DNA of 64,000 nt. Source: Streptosporangium sp040640155. Lineage in GTDB: Bacteria > Actinomycetota > Actinomycetes > Streptosporangiales > Streptosporangiaceae. The position numbers and the translations under genes are program-made. The notes below the pieces were generated by a model. That model did not search any database. It saw only the letters and a program-made list of their open reading frames with translations, and was not told the origin of the DNA. The stretch is from contig NZ_JBFABE010000018.1 of NCBI RefSeq assembly GCF_040640155.1, forward strand, positions 1 through 64,000, given 5' to 3'. Below are positions 59,019 through 64,000 of the stretch, one piece after another. Each line of letters starts with the position of its first letter. Within the stretch, counting starts at the first letter, position 1.

Positions 59019-59966
59019 ATGTCGGTCATGAGCTCATCGCGACACGACCGTCCCCTGCCCCCGGCGCGCATCGAGGAGGTGGCCGACGGCGTCTACGCCT
59101 ACCTGCAGCCCGACGGGAGCTGGTGGATCAACAACACGGGCTTCCTGGTCGGCCGCCATGGAGTCATCAGCGTGGACTCCTGCTCCACCGAACGCCGCGC
59201 CCGCGCCTACCGCGAGGCCATCGGCACCGTCACCGACCGGCCGATCAGGACGCTGATCAACACCCACCACCACGGTGACCACACCTTCGGGAACTTCGTC
59301 TTCCCCGAGGCGACCGTCGTCGGGCACGAGCGGACCAGGGAACTGGTCCTCGCCGAGGGGATTCCCGACTACCTCACGCTGGCCTGGACCGAGGCCGACT
59401 GGGGAGCCCTGGAGGTCAACCCCCCGTTCCTCACCTACACCGACGGGGTGACCGTCCACTCCGACGAGCTGCGCTGCGAGGTGCGGCACATCGGCCTTCC
59501 CGCCCACACGACCAACGACTCGATCGTGTGGATCCCCGAGCGGTCGCTGCTGTTCGCCGGGGACCTGGTGTTCAACGGCGGCACGCCGTTCGTGATGATG
59601 GGCTCGGTGACCGGGGCGATCACGGCCCTGGACCGGCTCAGGGAACTGGGCGCGGAGACGATCGTCCCCGGACACGGCGACGTGTGCGGGCCCGAGGTCA
59701 TCGACACCGTCCAGGGTTACCTGCGGTTCGTGCTCGCCACCGCCGAGCGCGGCCGCGAGGCGGGGCTGTCCCCGCTGCGGGCCGCGCGCGAGACCGACCT
59801 CGGGGAGTACGCCGGGCTGCTCGACCCCGAACGCATCGTCGGCAATCTGCACCGGGCCTACGCGGAACTGGACGGCCTGCCCGCGGGCGAGCCGATCGAC
59901 GTGGTCACGGCGGTGCTGGAGATGATCGACTACAACGGCGGCAAGCCGCTGACCTGCCTGGCCTGA
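59019..59966 (+). CDS. MBL-fold metallo-hydrolase
   Basis: 315-aa metallo-beta-lactamase-fold enzyme. Zinc ligands in NTHHHGDHTFGN (HxHxDH), LPAHTTND, LLFAGDLVFN (bridging Asp), and VPGHGDVCG. N-terminal VADGVYAYLQPDGSWWINNTGFLVG is typical of glyoxalase II-like/SoxH-type hydrolases. A helical C-terminus follows (about 240-315; DLGEYAGLLDPERIVGNLHRAYAEL), as in cyclase-like MBL proteins. No export signal. ATG 59019 or 59028 are equally possible. Substrate unknown. Confidence 0.88.
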   Translation: MSVMSSSRHDRPLPPARIEEVADGVYAYLQPDGSWWINNTGFLVGRHGVISVDSCSTERRARAYREAIGTVTDRPIRTLINTHHHGDHTFGNFVFPEATVVGHERTRELVLAEGIPDYLTLAWTEADWGALEVNPPFLTYTDGVTVHSDELRCEVRHIGLPAHTTNDSIVWIPERSLLFAGDLVFNGGTPFVMMGSVTGAITALDRLRELGAETIVPGHGDVCGPEVIDTVQGYLRFVLATAERGREAGLSPLRAARETDLGEYAGLLDPERIVGNLHRAYAELDGLPAGEPIDVVTAVLEMIDYNGGKPLTCLA

Positions 59967-60125
59967 CCCTGGCCGACGGATCCGCAGGGTTTTGTACTGA
60001 TCTTTAGTGATCAGCGGAACACCTGGCGATATCCAGGCGAAAGGGCGGTTGAGTCGCCGGGGGAGCCGTGCCACGTTGGGAGTGATCCTTCCGCCGGGGG
60101 AGGCCCCGGTGGAGGGATGTCTGCG

Positions 60126-61262
60126 ATGTTCGCGGAGCGCGCGCTCTCCCGGGTCGTGTACGGCTCCCGCTACGACCGGGTGCCCAGGAACCAGCGGTCC
60201 TACGTCCGTCCCGGCGAGCGGCTCGCCCGCGAGGTCCGGTGGCGCCTGAGGATCGGCCGGACCCCCGTGCTGAGGTACCAGGACTACCGCGAGCGCATCC
60301 TGCTGGAAGGGGCCGAACGGTTCGTCACCTGCCGGCTGTGCGGGGAGACCCGTCAGCAGCCGCTGTTCCAGCGGGCGGGCGCGGGGCGCGGGGGGAACTA
60401 CCGGGTGGTGCGCTGCCCGGCGTGCGGGCTCCTCTACCGCAACCCCGCCGTCCGGCCCGCCGCAACGGACACCCCGGCCACGGGCCGGGATCTCACCTCG
60501 CCCGCGGTCCGGGATCTCACCTCGCCCGCGGGCCGGGACCTCACCCCGCCCGCGGGCCGGGACCTGTCCCCGGTCGCGGCGCCCGTGACGTCCCCTCCGG
60601 CGACGCGGAACCGCGGGGAGCGCGGGCGCCCGGCCGACCGGCGGCGACGTTACCGGCTGACCATGGACGCCTTCGGCCCGGTGTTCTCGTCGGGTCACGG
60701 GCGGAGGCTGCTCGACGTCGGCCGTGGCGGCGGGCTCTTTCCCCGGCTCGCCGAGGAGCGCGGTTTCGAGGTGACCGGACTGGATCTCCCGGCCGGTTCC
60801 GTGGCCGCCGCCACCGCGCGGGCGGACGCCGGCGGTTTCGATGTGATCACCCTCTGGTCGGTCCTGGCCAGGCTCCCCAGGCCGCTGGAGGACCTCGGGT
60901 GCCTGCGCGGGCTGCTCGCCCCGGGCGGGGTGCTGCTGATCCTCACCGCGAACGCCGCCTCCCTGCAGCTCAAGGCGTACGGGAGCGGCTGGAGGGGGTT
61001 CACCCGGAACGGCCTCATGTTCTACTCGGCCGAGACCCTGGCCGCCCTGCTGAGCCGTACCGGATTCGCCGGGGTGGCCTTCGCCCCGTTCTACGGCGAC
61101 GACGTCGAGGCGGGCGCCGTGGGGCTGCCCGGCCGGATGGACCGGCGGCTGCGCCGTAACGTCGAGACCGGCGGAGGCAAGATGCTCCGCGCCCTGGCCT
61201 TCGCCGACGAGGAGGCCATCGGCCGGTGGAGCGAGCGGCTGGGAGCCCGGAGCCCGACCTGA
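60126..61262 (+). CDS. Zinc-ribbon class I SAM methyltransferase-like protein
   Basis: 378-aa protein. N-terminal basic region, then a zinc ribbon (CRLCGE ... CPACGL, about residues 73-105) as in methyltransferases of polysaccharide and antibiotic pathways. An insert with four GRDL(T/S)(S/P)PA repeats (about 120-155) comes next. The SAM-binding domain (about 185-330) has LLDVGRGGGLFPRLAEERG, where Cys of the usual GCG is Arg, and LTANAASLQLKAYG. The GRGGG variant may weaken SAM binding. ATG 60126 is preferred, 10 nt after GGAGG; ATG 60117 touches it. No family partner nearby. Its 3' end overlaps the convergent gene. Confidence 0.72.
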   Translation: MFAERALSRVVYGSRYDRVPRNQRSYVRPGERLAREVRWRLRIGRTPVLRYQDYRERILLEGAERFVTCRLCGETRQQPLFQRAGAGRGGNYRVVRCPACGLLYRNPAVRPAATDTPATGRDLTSPAVRDLTSPAGRDLTPPAGRDLSPVAAPVTSPPATRNRGERGRPADRRRRYRLTMDAFGPVFSSGHGRRLLDVGRGGGLFPRLAEERGFEVTGLDLPAGSVAAATARADAGGFDVITLWSVLARLPRPLEDLGCLRGLLAPGGVLLILTANAASLQLKAYGSGWRGFTRNGLMFYSAETLAALLSRTGFAGVAFAPFYGDDVEAGAVGLPGRMDRRLRRNVETGGGKMLRALAFADEEAIGRWSERLGARSPT

Positions 61263-62698
61263 CCGGAGCCCGGAGCCCCACGTGACCCGCGTGCTCGGTC
61301 GCGCTCCTCGGTCACGCTCCTCGGGCCCGGTCCTCTGCCCCGGCTCTGCCCCGGCCCCGCTCTGCCCCGGCCCCGGCTCTGCCCCGTCGCGGATCGGCGG
61401 CCGGGCGCCGCGCCGGTGTCCCCCAGGCGGTGGAAGGTGAAACCCGCGCCCCCGCTGACACGGGCCAGGCGGACCTCGGGTTCCTCGGGCGCCGGCCGGG
61501 CGCCGGGGTCGATCACGGCCTCGTACGCGTGACGCTCCCCCCTTCTGAGCGGGACCGGGACGCATCGCGCACGCGGATCGACCGCGGCGACGACCGCGTC
61601 CAGGGCGCGGTCGGCGTCCCCGCCCAGCTCGGCCAGCCAGGTGAACGGGTCGGCCTCCCGGAAGATCGGCGCGTCGGGGAAGCCGAACCTCACCCGGAGC
61701 GGCCCCGACACCTCCACGTCCAGACCGGCGTAGGAGTCCGGCCGGAAGGTCGGGTGGAGCTGCAGGACCCTGCCGATGGCCGCGGCGCCGTCGTCGGGGA
61801 CGTTCATGGCCTCGCGGATCCTGCTCGCGGTGAGCCCGGCCAGCCCGACGAGCACCCGCGGTCCGGCCCGCCGGGCCGCCCGCTCGCCGTACCACCGGTT
61901 CACGCTGAGCAGGTACGCGCGGAAGAGCAGGTGGCTCTGGAGGGCGACCTCGTCCAGCACGGTCTGCAGCGCCGCGTGCGACAGGTCCTCCAGCCGGAGG
62001 TCCGGATCGAAGGGGCCGCCGTACCCGTCCAGCCCGCCCGGCTCGGCCGAGACCTTGCCCGAGGTGACCGGCAGCCGGGCGAGCAGCGACGCCTCCACCT
62101 CGGCCCGGCCGGGATGCGGCGCGAGGGGCTCGGCGCTCTCGGAGATCTCGACGCGCCAGCGGCAGTGCGGCATCCGGTCCGCGGGCACCCGGGGAGGGCG
62201 GTGGACCGGCAGGAACCGGGCGCGCGGGTTGGTGGCCGCGCCCGTCGCGTCGAACGTGGGGTCCTCGATGGTGTGGCACATGCCGCGGACCCAGTCCTCG
62301 CCCATGGGCTCGACGTCGAGGAGCGCGCCGCAGTGGGCCAGCTCGAACTCCCCGTGCCGTTCGTCGACCAGCCGCAGCCGGAAGTCCATGAACTGTGGCG
62401 GCGCGCCGATGTCGAGCTGGAGGTTCTTCAGGATGGACGAGACACCGTCGCCCCGGAAGCCCAGCGCCTCCTGCATCCGGATCGAGTAGACGGGGCTGGC
62501 CGCCGCCCACTCCTCGATGGCGACCCGCTCGGCCCCCGGCCGGCCGTCGCGTTCCAGCACCATCGGGACGCCGACGCGGTCCTGCAGGTGGCCGTGCAGC
62601 AGCCACTCCCTGCCGAGCACGGCGAGCGCCCCGCGGCGGAGGCGCTCCAGCCGGAAGCCGGGGTCGAACGGGCCGGAGTAGTCGGAAAGAAGTGTCAC
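61091..62698 (-). CDS. Unknown protein with a duplicated domain, 3' end runs into the opposite gene
   Basis: 535-aa open frame; I do not recognise the family. Two homologous halves begin YSGPFDPGFRLERLRRGAL (residue 8) and YGGPFDPDLRLEDLSHAAL (about 229). Each has a block of FMDFRLRLVDERHGEF type, and the first half has a distinctive HCGALLDVEPMGEDWVRGMCH stretch with His/Cys residues. The conserved part ends near FTFHRLGDTG (about 61420). Beyond that the frame crosses a CTCTGCCCCGGC repeat and continues for 172 nt into the methyltransferase gene with low-complexity sequence. The natural end may therefore have been lost by a repeat-driven frameshift. It follows the alcohol dehydrogenase gene on the same strand (126 nt). 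Confidence 0.6.
   Translation of the reverse strand: MTLLSDYSGPFDPGFRLERLRRGALAVLGREWLLHGHLQDRVGVPMVLERDGRPGAERVAIEEWAAASPVYSIRMQEALGFRGDGVSSILKNLQLDIGAPPQFMDFRLRLVDERHGEFELAHCGALLDVEPMGEDWVRGMCHTIEDPTFDATGAATNPRARFLPVHRPPRVPADRMPHCRWRVEISESAEPLAPHPGRAEVEASLLARLPVTSGKVSAEPGGLDGYGGPFDPDLRLEDLSHAALQTVLDEVALQSHLLFRAYLLSVNRWYGERAARRAGPRVLVGLAGLTASRIREAMNVPDDGAAAIGRVLQLHPTFRPDSYAGLDVEVSGPLRVRFGFPDAPIFREADPFTWLAELGGDADRALDAVVAAVDPRARCVPVPLRRGERHAYEAVIDPGARPAPEEPEVRLARVSGGAGFTFHRLGDTGAAPGRRSATGQSRGRGRAGPGQSRGRGPGPRSVTEERDRARGSRGAPGSGQVGLRAPSRSLHRPMASSSAKARARSILPPPVSTLRRSRRSIRPGSPTAPASTSSP
61325..61386. repeat. CTCTGCCCCGGC short tandem repeats
   Basis: Four to five imperfect copies of a 12-18-bp unit (CTCTGCCCCGGCC) between two convergent reading frames. 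Slippage here could explain the absent stop of the minus-strand gene. Confidence 0.55.
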
Positions 62699-62731
62699 AT
62701 CGATTCCTTCGCCGAACCGGGACCCTCAAAC

Positions 62732-62745
62732 TAGACACGTGTCCA
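62732..62745. promoter_or_regulatory. Palindrome around GACACGTGTC
   Basis: TAGACACGTGTCCA contains a perfect 10-bp palindrome (62734-62743) within a 16-bp near-palindrome, 36 bp before the start of the duplicated-domain gene. The pattern is typical of TetR-family operators. Confidence 0.5.
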
Positions 62746-62824
62746 GGTCGCGGTCAACAGAGAACCGCAACACGTTCCTTTCCGGTAGGGGACGCGCTCG
62801 GCGCGCGGAGAGGCCCCCGGAGGA

Positions 62825-63856
62825 TCATCGCCGCGGCAGGATCATCGTCACGCCGGGGACCGAGCCGACCGACGCCAGGGCGGCTCCCGCCTCCTGCAGG
62901 CCGATGGACCGGGTGACCAGCGCCTCCGGCCGCAGGCTCCCCCGGGCGACGGCCGCCAGCATCTCCGGGTAGGCGTGCGCGGCCATCCCGTGGCTGCCGA
63001 GGAGTTCGAGCTCGTGACCGATCACCCGGCCCATCGGCAGCGCGGTCAGCCCCGGCAGCAGGCCGATCTGGACGTGACGGCCCCGCCGGCGCAGGCCCTC
63101 GATCGAGGCCGTGCACGTCTCGGGGCTGCCGAGCGCGTCCACGGAGACGTGCGCGCCGCCCGAGGTCAGCTCCCTGACCCGCGCGGCGATCTCCGTGCCC
63201 GGGACGGCGGGGACGCAGGCGGCGGCGCCGAACCGCAGGGCCAGCTCAAGGGCGCCGGGGGAGACGTCCACGGCGATCACCCTGGCCCCGGCCGCGGCGG
63301 CGATCATGACGGCGGACAGGCCCACGCCGCCGCAGCCGTGCACGACCACCCACTCGTCCGGCCGGACCCGGCCCACGGCGGTGATCGCGCGGTACGAGGT
63401 GGCGAAGCGGCAGCCCAGGCTCGCGGCGGTGGAGAAGTCCATCTCCTCGGGGAGCCGCACCAGGTTCACCTCGGCGTGGTCGATCGCGACGTACTCCGCG
63501 AAGGAGCCCCAGTGGGTGAACCCCGGCTGGGTCTGGCGCTCGCAGACCTGCTGCTCCCCGGCGGCGCAGGCCGCGCACGAGCCGCAGGCGCAGACGAACG
63601 GGGCCGTCACCCGGTCGCCGGGCCGCCAGGAGACGACACCGGTGCCCACCGCCTCGACGACCCCGGAGAACTCGTGCCCCGGCACGTGGGGAAAGACCCG
63701 GATGTCCGGGTCGTGTCCTCGCCAGCCGTGCCAGTCGCTGCGGCACAGGCCGGTGGCCTCCACCCGGATCACCGCTCCGCCGGGCGGCGGCTCCGGGGCG
63801 GGCACCTCCCTGACCTCGAGATCGGCTCCGAAACCGTCGAAGAGCACCGCTCGCAC
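62825..63856 (-). CDS. Zinc-dependent alcohol dehydrogenase (MDR family)
   Basis: 343-aa medium-chain dehydrogenase. Catalytic zinc: C in GLCRSDWHG and H-E in VPGHEFSGVVE. Structural zinc loop with four Cys (CACGSCAACAAGEQQVC). Cofactor motif VHGCGGVGLSAVMIAAAAGARVIAVD with Asp favouring NAD. GTG 63856 has AGGGGGA upstream; the open frame to 63913 and beyond is not conserved. Likely oxidises a secondary alcohol or sugar alcohol. The duplicated-domain gene downstream, with its own TetR-like site, may belong to the same unit. Bases 63914-64000 hold no supportable gene. Confidence 0.92.
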   Translation of the reverse strand: MRAVLFDGFGADLEVREVPAPEPPPGGAVIRVEATGLCRSDWHGWRGHDPDIRVFPHVPGHEFSGVVEAVGTGVVSWRPGDRVTAPFVCACGSCAACAAGEQQVCERQTQPGFTHWGSFAEYVAIDHAEVNLVRLPEEMDFSTAASLGCRFATSYRAITAVGRVRPDEWVVVHGCGGVGLSAVMIAAAAGARVIAVDVSPGALELALRFGAAACVPAVPGTEIAARVRELTSGGAHVSVDALGSPETCTASIEGLRRRGRHVQIGLLPGLTALPMGRVIGHELELLGSHGMAAHAYPEMLAAVARGSLRPEALVTRSIGLQEAGAALASVGSVPGVTMILPRR

Positions 63857-64000
63857 CCGCCTGTCCCCCTCCCGGATCGCGCCCGGCCGCGCGTTCCGGC
63901 GGCCCGGCACCATTGTCGGCGCCCGGGGGACGCCGGGGAAAGCCGCAGGGCCGCCGACACCCCGCCGGAAGTCGGAGTCCCTGGTGAAGAGGTGTCCCGA

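Noticed and set aside
59034..62738. Very long minus-strand frame of 1234 codons
   Set aside because: It is the antisense shadow of the MBL, methyltransferase and neighbouring genes; Arg/Pro/Gly-rich with no domain, as expected in very GC-rich DNA.
1..64000. tRNA, rRNA or transposase genes
   Set aside because: I saw no cloverleaf-like tRNA sequence, rRNA segment or transposase-like reading frame anywhere in the window.

Overview
The window is very GC-rich with strong codon-position bias, GTG starts, ATGA/GTGA coupled genes, lipoproteins and sugar ABC importers that lack their own ATPase. Together these point to a filamentous actinomycete, most likely Streptosporangiales (Streptosporangium/Nonomuraea-like). 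The taxon is an inference; there is no rRNA or tRNA in the window. No IS element, prophage or CRISPR array was seen, and the DNA reads as chromosomal accessory-arm type.

Layout. (1) 0.2-8.0 kb is a carboxylate-transport region: a LytS/LytTR two-component system, a DUF485-like protein with a sodium:solute symporter, an MFS exporter, then a second DUF485/ActP pair with a CRP-type palindrome just upstream. (2) 8.1-15.7 kb holds single genes: aldo/keto reductase, secreted esterase, WS/DGAT acyltransferase, sulfite oxidase-type molybdoenzyme, PolX and a cupin. (3) 15.7-28.4 kb is a polysaccharide locus: a Gfo/Idh-PmoA(-cupin) operon, secreted GH30, a LacI regulator with CGAAA/TTTCG operators, an ABC importer, a cytoplasmic GH5 and a large multimodular GH10 xylanase. 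(4) 28.4-32.4 kb has a double-HTH MerR protein, a DUF6194 protein, a DUF4142 protein and a soluble molybdenum/flavin redox operon. (5) 32.9-45.4 kb is an eleven-gene, almost fully overlapping operon that looks like a small unrecognised biosynthetic cluster. (6) 45.8-59.0 kb is a second glycan locus: lipoprotein, GH87 alpha-1,3-glucanase, discoidin-zincin protein, LacI regulator, ABC importer and GH127 beta-L-arabinofuranosidase. (7) 59.0-64 kb has an MBL-fold hydrolase, a divergent methyltransferase, a duplicated-domain protein of unknown function and a zinc alcohol dehydrogenase.

The most interesting part is region 5. It combines a lysine 2,3-aminomutase-type radical SAM enzyme (KamA) with a stand-alone adenylation domain whose specificity code reads D-T-E-D-V-G-T-L-V-K, one residue from the beta-lysine code as I remember it, and a free carrier protein. 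Around these are a flavin amine oxidase, an ATP-grasp ligase, three further adenylate-forming enzymes, an SDR, a PaaI-type thioesterase and an MFS exporter. There is no condensation domain and no conventional releasing thioesterase. A beta-lysine-derived, possibly oxidised and amide-linked small molecule is the inferred product. It does not match the streptothricin or viomycin clusters as I know them.

Regions 3 and 6 follow one plan: a secreted polysaccharide hydrolase, a lipoprotein binding protein, two permeases, a cytoplasmic glycosidase and a LacI repressor with near-palindromic CpG-centred sites. The importers presumably share a genome-encoded MsiK-type ATPase elsewhere.
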